NCBI GenBank assembly: GCA_001579985.1 | Contig: LRSR01006564.1 | Coordinates: 1-21,692, forward strand | Source of the DNA: Hypsibius dujardini | Lineage: Eukaryota; Tardigrada; Eutardigrada; Parachela; Hypsibiidae | DNA: 21,692 nucleotides | Reading direction: 5' to 3' | Shown: in pieces, positions 1 to 9,143 of the stretch | How positions within the stretch are numbered: the first letter of the stretch is position 1 | How the letters are laid out: each line of letters begins with the position of its first letter | Notes under the pieces: generated by a model | What the model was told of the DNA's origin: nothing | The model's database searches: none | The model's input: only the letters and a program-made list of their open reading frames with translations | Program-made: the position numbers and the translations under genes

Positions 1-67
1 GATGGCTTCTCCGGCATCGTCCGCGATGGCTTCTCCGGCATCGTCCGCGATGGCTTCTCCGGCATCG
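1..67 (-). repeat. 24-bp in-frame tandem repeat in RRP1
   Basis: Two full 24-bp units (1-24, 25-48) and a 19-base partial unit (49-67) are nearly identical. On the minus strand they encode an alanine- and acid-rich octapeptide, DDAGEAIA. The array runs off the left edge, so its length is unknown. Because 24 is a multiple of three, copy-number change would keep the frame. Confidence 0.95.
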
Positions 68-1938
68 CTGACTTCTGCGGCAATTACATCCGGTTGTTCA
101 CCCTCAATCGTTTCGATCCGGACTTTGAGGGTGGAGAAGTAGTTAAAAATGTTGTACAGGGCGCGGCGATTTTTGACGAGACACTTGGGCTCCTTCCCCA
201 GTTCCAGGGCGTAAGCAGCCAGCACGGCAGTGTTCACCCGTCTGATGATGTCGCTGTGGTTTCGAATGCACTGGAAGATGTTCTTCGTCAAGACTTGCCT
301 CAGAAAGGGTCTACGGCATGGAGGAATGTTGTTACAAAGCCAAAGGAAAGTATTTCCAGTAATTGCGAGCAGATATTTACGTGTTGGATTTGTTAAGGGC
401 ATCGATTACAGCCATGAAGACAGGTGTGAGGTCCACGGTCGACTTGAGGTTGTCAGTTTCCGTGAGGACTTTTGTGAACTCTTGCAGGAATATCTCACTG
501 ATGTAGCCTTGGAGGCCTTCCGGGCAGGCAAGGTTGTCGCCGGAGAAAATGTGAAGTTGCAGTCTCGCGAAAAGATCTTTTACCGATTTCTCACTCCAGT
601 CTTTGCTGTGGAGCCAGACCAATGTCCGGTGGAGCATCCGGCGGGTTAGCTGCACAAAAGAGACGGATTGTTTCAAAAACCGATAAAAAAATAGAGAGAC
701 AGAGTCAGGACAAAATAAACCAGAAGGATTGCGTCAAAGTTTTCAAACATCAACAGAATCACAAAAACTGTATTAGTCCTGCGCCGAAATCTTTCGGGCC
801 CCGAAAAATCCCGAAACCCGAAAAAAGCTCTCGGGTTTCGAGTCAGGTATTGTCGAGTAAATTACTCTTCAGGTGGGTTCGGGAAAGTTTGACTCGAGCG
901 CGGTATTTTTTCAACCACCGCACTTGTATTACAGAGTGGAAAATTGTATAATGATATTTTGACTTGTGGACTAAGACCATCCCAGTTGAAAGAGGGTGTC
1001 ACGTGGCAGTCCATCTGATGTTTAACTGCATCAGTCACGTGTGATGGTACTTTTTTGTGGTACCGGGCAATCCGGTATGAATTAAAACGACAAACTAATT
1101 AATACGATTTCCTTCAATTCCTCAATCAACCAATCTTCCCTCTGTCAAACTCATTGTGGTAATCGAAATCGATCGATCAATCGATCGATCAATCAATTCA
1201 CATTGATTAACGTTAAACGTAGCTCTGTTTAGCAAGATAAAGGCTGCTCACACTCGATGTAGCCTACGTACTTTCGAATTGTTGATTCACATACCGTAAG
1301 GAACTTGTCAATCCGGAATTTGTCCAATCTCGGATACTCTCGGGCGAACATTTGGAAAAAAGTATCGAAGAAGTTCAAAGTGCTGCTGGTCTGGCTCGCA
1401 AAGCAATCCGACAGCTTCACCATATTCGATGCCAGCTCGTCCTGCGAATGCATAAAAACAAAAGCACAGGTAAAAAACGACACACTTAGATTAAAGGTAT
1501 CAAAATCAGGAAACGAAATTTGCGACTCCAAATAGCAGCAAGGTCTGGCCGAATTAATTGTCAGAAAGCAGTGAAAGTGTCCGAACCTGGCCAGGACACA
1601 CAGGAAAAGGAAGTCCATACCTGAACTTTTGGCTTGTCACACATCCACATACAATAATAGAGGCCTTTCCATATTAGCGACAAGTCTTTCTGACTGAATT
1701 CTAAAAAATAACAACAAATTTACAGAAATTTGTCAAAGAGCCCTAAATCAGCAACAGCCGGTTTCCTCATTTCTCCTCCTCACGCACTCTTTCCTCCCTC
1801 GCTCTCCGCACGCAGCCACCGCCAGAGATGGCGCATCGCTTTATCTCGTTGCATTTTGTCGTTGACGGCCAACTTCTTCGCGAACTCAATTTCCAGTTGG
1901 ACGGCGCTTAAATCCGTGCTAGGCTCCTCCATAACCAT
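1..1938 (-). CDS. RRP1: RRP1/Nop52-family ribosomal RNA processing protein, 3' end outside window
   Basis: Nucleolar protein of the Nop52 family, needed for 27S/large-subunit pre-rRNA processing. Exons on the minus strand are 1938-1788, 1700-1621, 1441-1295, 649-381 and 310-1. All junctions are GT-AG and phase-consistent, giving 319 codons so far. The first exon carries the helical start (EFAKKLAVNDKMQRDKAMRHL). Exon 2 carries the family signature LIWKGLYYCMWMCDKPKVQ, the strongest evidence. Exon 3 has the ELASNMVKLSDCF...YPRLDKFRIDKFL segment and exon 4 the HSKDWSEKSVKDLF...EIFLQEFTKVL segment. The start at 1938 follows AAAAA and is in good context; 1974 (12 codons longer) and 1932 are alternatives. 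The last visible exon enters an acidic, repetitive stretch, as in the variable C-termini of this family. It lies head-to-head with ELOA. The family is secure; the exact start is less so. Confidence 0.93.
650..1294 (-). other. RRP1 intron 3 (645 bp), unusually long
   Basis: Intron between the exons ending at 1295 and starting at 649: donor GTATGTG, acceptor TTTGTGCAG. It holds a short family of CCCGAAA/TTTCGGG words (about 787-886) that can pair with each other, a CACGTG pair with weak dyad symmetry near 1000-1045, and a GATC/AATC-rich run at about 1165-1200. No coding exon or RNA gene was recognised in it. Confidence 0.75.
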
Positions 1939-3442
1939 TTTTTGATGATCACCAGGCGATATAATGGAAAACAAGATTCAGTTCAATTTTCCTCCTGTGT
2001 AGAAGTCTAGATGTTAAAATAATAACAATAATTCATCCCCTAAAATGTCGATTTCCGGCCTTATGCAAAATCCAAAAGTCCAGATGCTGTGAAGGTTGCG
2101 AAATGTTGCGGTTACTGTAGGCTCGCGATCTCAAGGGGGACGTTTCTGTCCTACCCGTAAATTTTAACTAGCCCGGGCCGTGCCTATTCAGTGCCGTTCA
2201 CCAAATTAGCACTGTAGGGACATATTACGAAAAGCACAACTGTACAATCAATCAATCGAGCACAACGAGTAAGCTGTACGAAATGAACCAATCGGAGGGC
2301 AGTGAATCAGATTGAACGTTCAATCGAGTGCAGCACCGTATCGAGGGAGGCGGGGCTTAGCTGTCCCTTCAGATCGCGAACATACGGTACTGTAGGCTCA
2401 GGCTGTGTAAATTCAATAGCAAGTCATGGCTCGCTTCGCAACAGGGGGGGGGGAGAGGGGCAAAAAAGGTGGAGGGTCAGACAGGGAAAAGGCGGAGTTA
2501 TGTCCCGTCTGTTCAAGCAGTTCATCAATGCCCCAGTTGGTTCATTCGGTTCATCCAACCTGCAAAACCGTAAATATGGCAATTTTGTTCATTTTCAAGG
2601 AAAGGATCCCCCGATAACCTTTTCACTTTCCTCGTGAGCTGTCGTGGCTGGTGTTGGTAGTTTGACTCTTTTGAATTACCGTATATTAACGCTTCATTTG
2701 GCTCACTAAACTCTGTGTAGTTAAACGGTTTGAGCTCTGGGCGTCATCGGGAAATTGGGGCTCAGCAAACTAGGTCCGTGCACTTCTTCTCCACTCTTTG
2801 CATGCGCACGGTCCCATTGCACGTTTTGACTACGGGAAGAGATTCTCGACCATTCAGGTGAGGAACGGTGAGCCGTTTGCAGCGGTAAGTTAGAGGGCTA
2901 TTTTCGGGGTTTTTTTCTAACTAAAAACTTTCGTAAACAAGTACTCAGTAAAAGGGTTGATCGCTTGATTGGTTGGATCGCCCATTTAGTTCAGATATCT
3001 GCTCCCATGTTGTGGTAGATTGATTGATTGACGTGACTGAGTGATATTGTCTCAGAATTATTTCGTGAAAGTATCTCATACTGTCATTTGGTGGGCGGTT
3101 CGATTGGTTGATTGACATACCCTGATGCCTTTAGATTTTATTGCGGTAGAGTAGACCGTTGATTGACTGATTTCTGTACTAGTATGGGTATTACTGAACT
3201 TTAAGCTGGCGCCCACTGATTGACTGATGGATTTTATCATTTACACGTATTAACATAGCGTGCGATACCAGCACGTTTCCCTTTAACGAGATTGACGTCT
3301 CACGTCTTATTCCGACGGCAGGGCCTTAACCGATGAACTTTGGACTCTCACAAAGTTGCGATAAACTCATTAGTTGCATCGGTAGGACTATCTCGTGTGT
3401 TCTTGCCTGCCTGCGCTAATCTCTTGTGCCCTTCGTTTGCAG
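1939..3442. promoter_or_regulatory. Head-to-head RRP1/ELOA intergenic region with probable ELOA leader exon
   Basis: About 1.5 kb separates the two start codons. It should contain the promoters of both genes, but no clear TATA box was found. A strong splice donor (GCAGCG followed by GTAAGTTAG at 2885) and a pyrimidine-rich acceptor ending at 3442 (CCTTCGTTTGCAG) suggest a non-coding first exon ending at 2884, spliced to 3443. Other contents are a 9-G run near 2445, a 16-bp perfect palindrome at 2310-2325 (GATTGAACGTTCAATC) and scattered TTGATTGA words between 3020 and 3230. The open frames here look like chance. The leader exon is an inference from splice-site quality only. Confidence 0.5.
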
Positions 3443-3524
3443 CGGGTGCTACTGTACTGTACTGTACCAGTACTACTACTCGTACTATTACTACCTGGAC
3501 ACAACGGTCTTCCTCTGACGCGAA

Positions 3525-5456
3525 ATGGATACAACCACCGAGGTCGGAGAGTATAAGGTCCGGCTGGAACGCTACATTGACGCTCAGGAAGATGACAAGG
3601 TGCGGATCGGACTTCGATAGGCATAACTTGCTGGGCGCTTTGATTGATGTATTGATTGATTGATATATCCTGATTCGCTTGTTTTGCATTGATTGCGTAT
3701 TGGTGAATTGTAATCGTTGCGGATTTTCCTGTAAACTCTTAACTGATTCGCGCGGAGTTTACCATTGTCGCCGTTTTACAGATCCTTCGGATTTTGGGCA
3801 AACTGGTGAAGTCAAGAATCACCCTGGATTGCCTCATGGTACAGAGTCATCATTGCAGCAGTCGACAAGGTCCTAAAAGTAAACGTTTCCTGTAATTCCT
3901 AGGAAACGGGCATCGGTAAGGTGGTCGGCAAACTGCGCAAGTACAAGGGCGACATCGGAGCAGAGTCCACCAGGCTGATCGTTGCTTGGAAGGAGATGTC
4001 GAAAATGGAAGCGGCCGCCGCCGTACAATCGGAGAGTTCAGCTCGAGCCCTCTCGAAGGGCCAAAACAGCAGCTCCCGGCATCAAAACGGTGGTACGGCG
4101 TCCGCTGTTTTGTTCGTCCCGCCCATCACATCGTCCAATGGTCACGGCTCGACTAAGCGCAAATCCCCGTCACCGGGTTACTCCCAGCCCACATCCGCAA
4201 AACGCAGTCATTTGGATAAGTCGGTTGACTCGTCACGGGATCCTGACGAGCAGAGCCTGTTAGACAGCATTCCTGATCTGACTCAGGATGAAGCGCTAAT
4301 GAGGCTTCTGCGCAGAACGGATGTCCCATCCACGAGCAGCTATGGTCATTCGAAATCCGCCCAACAGGTCAGCTCGATCGTGTCCAACCACACCACTCGG
4401 AGGAACGACACACGGGTTAAGATGTTCTCGGGGAGGTCCAAGGCAGTCAATGTTGTGACGCAGGTGCCGAAGCTCTTCGATCTATGCATCCGAGCACTGA
4501 TCGATAAGATAGACAGTAAGTTATTGCTTTTAGCAGCCGAAGTGCGTGATGCGTTAATTGGTTAATACATTGATATTGATGCGGTCAAGTGTTTCGCAGT
4601 GGGTTATTGCTCATGGCTGTAGACACATTATTATTATTTTATTTATAGAAATTGAAGAAATGGGCCCAATTCCTTATCACGTCATTAAGCCGGTACTGGA
4701 AAAGTGCTCGCCGGAGCAATTGCGTCGACTGGAGGACTTCAACGAGCACTTGATGGAAGATACGGACGAGCTATGGTTCGGTCACTTCAACAAAGCATTT
4801 CCCTCCGCGCAGCTGGATGAAAAAGAGAAGGGCGACACGTACCGAGAGAACTACGAGGTACGTGTTTTATACGTCGCGGGCTTGATTTTCAGTTGATGAG
4901 ACAAACTTTGCTTATACTGAAAAGCGTATGGACTGTATTTTTGATTTAGAGACAAGTCTACTTTCGCGAGGAGCGATTGCGGAGCCTTACCGGCCGCATC
5001 AAGCAAAGCACTGCGGAACGAGCTGCTCCAGGTTGGTCAAGACAGCCGGCCCTCCATGCCCGAACTTAGGTGTGGAGATATCTAATTGTTTCCCGCTTCG
5101 CAGTGCGAGAAGTGAAGATCCTCTACGTGGATTCAACGACATGTGTCAAGGGGAGTCCGAAGTTTCAACGACCATCACATTCGGGATCCGGAATTCGTCA
5201 ACAGCTGAAGAAGATGAACGTGCCCCCGCCGCCTTCCCGGTCGCGAGGGGCTCATACTTTCGGCAGTGGAGCCGCCTCAGCTTCTAAGCCCGTTTCGAAA
5301 TCAGGTTGGTTTATCATGTCACACTCTTGTTCGCCGAGTGGGTAGAAATTGTCGAATGAACTATTCCGAATGGAGGAAAGTAATCTTAACCCTCATGTTG
5401 CAGCACCTCTGATGCAGAAATCGCGGCAAGCGTTTAAGAATTCTTTTCGGCGTTGA
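3525..5456 (+). CDS. ELOA: Elongin A, transcription elongation factor and Elongin BC-binding subunit
   Basis: Elongin A stimulates RNA polymerase II elongation in the nucleus and, with Elongin B/C and a cullin, forms a ubiquitin ligase. Exons are 3525-3599, 3782-3838, 3903-4515, 4649-4857, 4950-5031, 5104-5304 and 5404-5456; all borders are GT-AG and in phase, giving 429 aa. Residues 1-75 are a TFIIS N-terminal (LW) domain with LMETGIGKVVGKLRKY. A Ser-rich linker follows. The BC-box LFDLCIRAL is near residues 235-244, followed by PIPYHVIKPVLEKCSPEQL, the TDELWFGHF segment and the REERLRSLTGRI helix. The C-terminus APLMQKSRQAFKNSFRR matches the conserved Elongin A tail. The protein is much shorter than vertebrate Elongin A (around 770 aa), mainly in the linker. 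The 5' leader just upstream carries GTACT/ACTACT repeats (3447-3500). Confidence 0.94.
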
Positions 5457-6525
5457 AAGACCGGAAGTTATCTTACATCAGTCAGCTGGCTAGATCATTC
5501 TACTGTTTGCTGCTGGGCGTCATTAACACACAGTCTCTGCTGTTCGCTTTCTAAAAACTAGCACTGCGACGGATGGTTGATGCTTCTTGTCTTCTATTTC
5601 TTCGGGTGATCCTCGGCAAGTTACTACGCTGCACTTACTGCTGCTGAGGGATGATGTGATGCTTCTGTTAATTGTGATGTCTCCCGAGAGACAGCTGAAA
5701 GCTGTAATAATTAATGGAAACTTCTGCTCTGCTTTGTCGTCGTAATTTTCCTGTAGTCCCTCCTCCTCTCTGGGTTCTTCTGGAATTTCTAGTTTTAAGT
5801 GGATATTTGTCGGGTGGCTTAATCTGTAGCTTTTAATGAAATCTAGTGGTTTTCGTTCCCGGATTTTGTCGGCCACTTATTTACGTGTTTACCCTAGAGC
5901 TTGTGTTGAGTTCTTATACTACGAGTATGGGTCTCCTTATTTTCCTTGATGTGTTAGAATTCTTTTTGTATCTGCCTTTGCACTAATTTTCATTTCTCAT
6001 TTCTGCACATTTTAGCACTTTTTTTGCTGTACCAAAATTGAAGTAATAATAAGACACAGAAGTCGTATTTTTCCCTCCCAGTCGAGGACGAGTGAAATGG
6101 GGTTATACACAAGTGGCAAATACCTTGCGCTAACCGAGTTAAGCCATTACACTCGTTGCATGGTTGTTGCACACAGCCGTCGAGTCAAAGAGCTTAATTC
6201 GGTCAGTGCAAGGTTTTTGCCACATGTGTAGGAGAAGAACGAGGAACGATCACGGAGGACAACAAGGATACTGATTGATGGCCGGCTAATTCCACACGGC
6301 TTCGCGCCGACCAAACTCGACTGATGTAAGTAAAACAATAAACTCACTAAACTTAACTAGCATTAAGAAGAACAATGAAACAATAATTTAAAAAAGAGAC
6401 AACATATATAGGAAACATTTTACTTTAGAGTCTAGAAAATCGAAATAGAATATCTTCTTGAGCAGCACTGAGACCAACTGAATGGATAACATCCAGCATA
6501 TCAAAATCACAGCTACGACAAAGTT
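5457..6525. other. Convergent intergenic region, ELOA / CtIP-like 3' ends
   Basis: The two genes converge here, so both 3' UTRs lie in this interval. No clear AATAAA was seen close after the ELOA stop; one AATAAA on the plus strand is near 6335, far downstream. One family-A MITE sits at 6106-6230. A minus-strand open frame at 5523-5876 (117 codons) has no recognisable motif and overlaps the probable ELOA 3' UTR, so it is not called. Confidence 0.6.
6106..6230. mobile_element. Family-A MITE, copy 1 (125 bp, TA-flanked)
   Basis: The two ends are inverted copies of each other for about 38 bp: the left end reads TACACAAGTGGCAAATACCT and the right end reads the reverse complement of TACACATGTGGCAAAAACCT. 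Both arms continue through CTTGCGCTAACCGAGTTAAGC-like sequence to an unpaired centre of about 45 bp. Each end begins with TA, which fits a Tc1/mariner-type TA target duplication. There is no coding capacity. Three relatives lie at 7980, 13591 and 14278. Confidence 0.9.
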
Positions 6526-9143
6526 TTAATTTCTCGGCGGATCCAAACGAGCCTGGTTCCAGAAATTCTCCGGAGTGTTCGGCGGACGTTCTTTTATCCC
6601 GTGGATTTTGCACTGTGGATATCGATTGGGTTTTGAAGGAGACCGCGAGTCTTCTTCCCGCCAGTACTGGACAATACAAACATGCAATCTAACTTGGCAA
6701 ACAGTTCCGTAAATAATGAAGACGTCGCATGACCAGCGGACTTACCTCTTGGCAAACCTTGCATGTATTCGTTTGCAAGGGACGGGCTGGCTGCGTCGGC
6801 GTTTCAGGCACGGCGTCGTCCTCCCAGGACCGTTTTCGCTTAGTTTCGTCGAGGCTACGCCGCTGTGGACGGCTACTACTGAAGCTCAGCCGGCGCACCA
6901 CACTCGGGACTGACGGACTCGCCTGCTCCTCACCATCGCTATCCAAAAATATCACAGCATCCGGTTCGCTCGAAGCTTTAACGTAAGGATCTGTTGTGGG
7001 AGATTGGCGAGGTAGTTGGACACCGACGTTCATGGAACGGTTGGTCAAGCCCGATTTCGAGGAGACTTTCATTAGCGCCAAGCCGGAGGTGGACGGCTGA
7101 CTAGATGGTTCACTATTCGGACGTTGCGATGGAGTTTCGCTCGGTTTGGAGGTGGACCGGCAAGCCTTCCGGTTCCTAAGAAAGCCACGAAATAAATATA
7201 ACTAAATAATTAGAAACACATCACAAAATATTCCTTATACGATTCAATACGAATAACAGGACAACTATGCAACAACCCAAGGACACGCCTGTGCATCACA
7301 CGGCTCGGAAAATTCCGAATCGTGATTACTATAATAATACCAGTACGTTCTATCGTAGTTTTAACAGTCGGTTCGTCGGTTCGCCTGATCGAAAACGATA
7401 GTAGTAATACCAGTGGTTGATATTTAGTACAAACACCCAAATGTCAAATTCCAAAACTACCAGTCAAATGGACCAATAATTTAATGGACCAATGGGATGC
7501 TATCTAGAAGAGAATGAAAAAGGAGCAAGCAATCTATCGAGGTTGCGATGAGGAGCGCTTCAGAGTCATTAACCATCAATCAAGCTAATGACTACTTGCA
7601 ACCAGGCAACCAGGCAACCAGGCAACCAGGCAACCAGGCAGCACAGACAATCCATCGTACCTATGTACAAAATTTACGAGGTAAAACTCTCAATGCTGCG
7701 CAAATTTGATTTGGCATAAATGCTGCACACAACAGGGCAAAATCGTGACGTATATCAATCAAAACAGCCACAAGGTTTCTTTTTCGTTTTCCATTTTTAA
7801 AAAATTATGTTTTTACCATTTTTTGTCAAAATTATTGCCACACATGTTTGTCCGATTTATTGTTGATTTTTGAAGTCAAAACATCGACAAACAATGCGAG
7901 AGAAGTGGGCGGACGCGGCATTTATACCATTTCCGAACTTGCGCAGCATCGGAAGTTTTACTTCGTATGTAAAATGTGGTACATACGAGGCAGAAAACGT
8001 GCGCTCGTTAAGTTAAGCCATTTATTTCGCCGGTGTGTGCAGCGGTCCAATAGGCACGAGTCGAACGGCTTAATTCGGTTAGTGCAAGGTTTTTGCCACG
8101 TGTGTACGTACCAGTGTTGGACTTCATTTGTCAGCCTGCCAACTTGATTAGCCAGATCCGCAATGCGCTTCTTCGCATCAACCAGTTCCTCCGTCAAATC
8201 TGTGGCGAGCGGAAAAACAACAAGTTGACCCTCAAATACAATCGACAGGCGACATCGAATCAGATCAGTAATCCCTTTTGAATCCTAAGGGACCAATGAC
8301 CGGCCCATAAATCGCGGCAACAACGGTGCACAAAAAATAACCTAACTGCTAACCTCGGTTTTCACGCTTCAATTTGTTGATTTCTGAAAAGACAAAAATA
8401 AGAGTGCAACCGAAAGTGTTGTACCAGTAGTGAAGTCGATCATCAGTTGATTGATGGATTAAGCCAGCAATAAATTAGTTTGATTGGCTTGGTGTTTGAT
8501 TGATTGATTGATTGATTGATCGGGGAAATCAAAATCAATCTTTCGTACCCCGTTCGGAAGATTCCTTTAGGTTTTTCAGCTCATCATCCACCTTGTGAAA
8601 GCCTAAAATAATGGTAAAGTTTCGCATCGACAAGCAAAACTCCGGCAACAAATAAATTTGCAGTTTCAACAAAACAATCATATAATGTACTGTCGCGATC
8701 ATTTGGTGCTGCTTTTTAGATCCACCGTATATTATGACCGCAGATACTGTGCTTCACTACAGTCACAATATACGGGTGGGTCTAAAAAGCAGCACCAATC
8801 GGTCGCGACAGTACAGTACCGTATATTATGACTAAAGTGAAGCACAGTGTATGCAGTCATAATATACGGGTGGGTCTAAAAAGCAGCGACAATTGGTCGC
8901 GACAATACAGTACCGTATATTATGACTGAAGTGAAGCACAGTGTGTGCAGTCATAATATACGGGTGGGTCTAAAAAGCAGCACCAATTGGTCGCGAAAGT
9001 ACAGTACCACGGCAGAGTGCTTTGTGCTTCTCGAATGCTTCCGTCAAGAGACTGCTGATTTCCTCGGACGTTTTCACCACCTCTTTCCGATCAATCAACG
9101 ACATTCTCGGAACGGGATTAACATTATTAGCAGTGTGATCCAT
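6526..9143 (-). CDS. RBBP8: CtIP/RBBP8/Sae2-like DNA-end resection factor, short form
   Basis: CtIP-family proteins activate MRE11 to start resection of DNA breaks. Exons on the minus strand are 9143-9008, 8602-8549, 8383-8354, 8199-8112, 7175-6746 and 6666-6526, GT-AG and in phase throughout, giving 292 aa. Residues about 20-105 are charged, heptad-like helix (EISSLLTEAFEKHKAL, VDDELKNLKESSEREINKL, KKRIADLANQVGRL), as in the CtIP N-terminal coiled coil. A Ser/Pro-rich disordered middle follows. The C-terminus has CxxC at 241-244 and CxxH at 265-268 (zinc-type pair), then RPPNTPENFW at 274-282, the family's most recognisable motif including the CDK-site Thr-Pro. Human CtIP is far longer (897 aa). 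The protein stops ten residues after the FW. Exon 3 is only 30 nt. Introns 1 and 4 carry MITEs. The assignment rests on the C-terminal motif plus the coiled coil. Confidence 0.78.
7599..7638. repeat. 8-bp tandem repeat (CAACCAGG) x5
   Basis: Five perfect head-to-tail copies of CAACCAGG run from 7599 to 7638, inside intron 4 of the CtIP-like gene. Confidence 0.97.
7666..7979. mobile_element. Degenerate palindromic element, probable old MITE
   Basis: About 60 bp at the left (from 7666, with GTAAAACTCTCAATGCTGCG at 7681) matches the reverse complement of the right end (up to about 7979), where the corresponding stretch reads GTAAAACTTCCGATGCTGCG. Both arms continue to a TATAAATGCCGC / CATAAATGCTGC segment. 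Similarity is about 75-80% by eye, so it is older than the neighbouring family-A element that abuts it. The centre is AT-rich and non-coding. No clear target duplication could be read. Confidence 0.65.
7980..8106. mobile_element. Family-A MITE, copy 2 (127 bp)
   Basis: The right arm is well preserved (GGCTTAATTCGGTTAGTGCA then AGGTTTTTGCCACGTGTGTA). The left arm is more diverged (TACATACGAGGCAGAAAACG) but collinear with the family. It lies in intron 4 of the CtIP-like gene; its right-hand TA is at 8105-8106, overlapping the last base of the donor GTACGT (8111-8106). Confidence 0.83.
8496..8521. repeat. (TTGA)n microsatellite
   Basis: Six consecutive TTGA units lie in intron 2 of the CtIP-like gene. 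The same tetranucleotide is scattered in other non-coding parts of the window, for example at 17571-17594 and, as TCAA, at 19023-19043. Confidence 0.95.
8687..8814. mobile_element. Family-B palindromic MITE (128 bp), founding hairpin
   Basis: This is a nearly complete palindrome. The left end GTACTGTCGCGATCATTTGG and the right end (reverse complement GTACTGTCGCGACCGATTGG) pair, followed by TGCTGCTTTTTAGAYCCACC and CGTATATTATGAC on both arms, with a central loop of about 22 bp containing TACTGTGCTTCACTAC. No coding capacity. TA next to the CTGTCGCG termini suggests a TA-targeting element, but the exact ends are uncertain because the array continues on the right. It lies in intron 1 of the CtIP-like gene. 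Confidence 0.85.
8815..9002. repeat. Two further 94-bp tandem units of the family-B hairpin
   Basis: Units 8815-8908 and 8909-9002 begin AGTACCGTATATTATGACT and end in GGTCGCGA plus a few bases. Each holds an inner hairpin (CCGTATATTATGACT with AGTCATAATATACGG) followed by one copy of the outer arm. The two units are about 95% alike. Their loop (GTGAAGCACAGTGT) is the reverse complement of the loop in the founding element at 8687-8814. Confidence 0.9.

Larger units (their letters stand above)
7176..8111 (-). other. CtIP-like gene intron 4 (936 bp), largely transposon-derived
   Basis: Donor GTACGT lies at 8111-8106 and acceptor TTTCTTAG at 7183-7176. Going from the donor, it contains the family-A MITE copy 2, a degenerate palindromic element (7666-7979), a CAACCAGG satellite (7599-7638), and a segment (7290-7405) with two near-copies of an AATACCAGT-containing motif. 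No coding exon was recognised inside. Confidence 0.75.

Noticed and set aside
1975-3340. Plus-strand open frames at 2302-2637 and 2426-2617
   Set aside because: They run through a G-homopolymer and low-complexity sequence, overlap each other in different frames and resemble no family.
4858-4949. Possible C/D snoRNA in ELOA intron 4 (TTGATGAGA ... CTGA)
   Set aside because: The spacing between the C-like and D-like boxes is only about 20 bases and no terminal stem was found.
5523-5876. Minus-strand open frame of 117 codons downstream of ELOA
   Set aside because: No recognisable motif; it lies antisense to the probable ELOA 3' UTR, whose T/C-rich composition tends to leave minus-strand frames open. 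No supporting splice or promoter signal.
6425-6679. Alternative frame (MYCPVLAGRRLAV...) for the last exon of the CtIP-like gene
   Set aside because: The frame fixed by the upstream exon phase and the TCCAG acceptor gives CxxH and NTPENFW, the family signature; the alternative has none.
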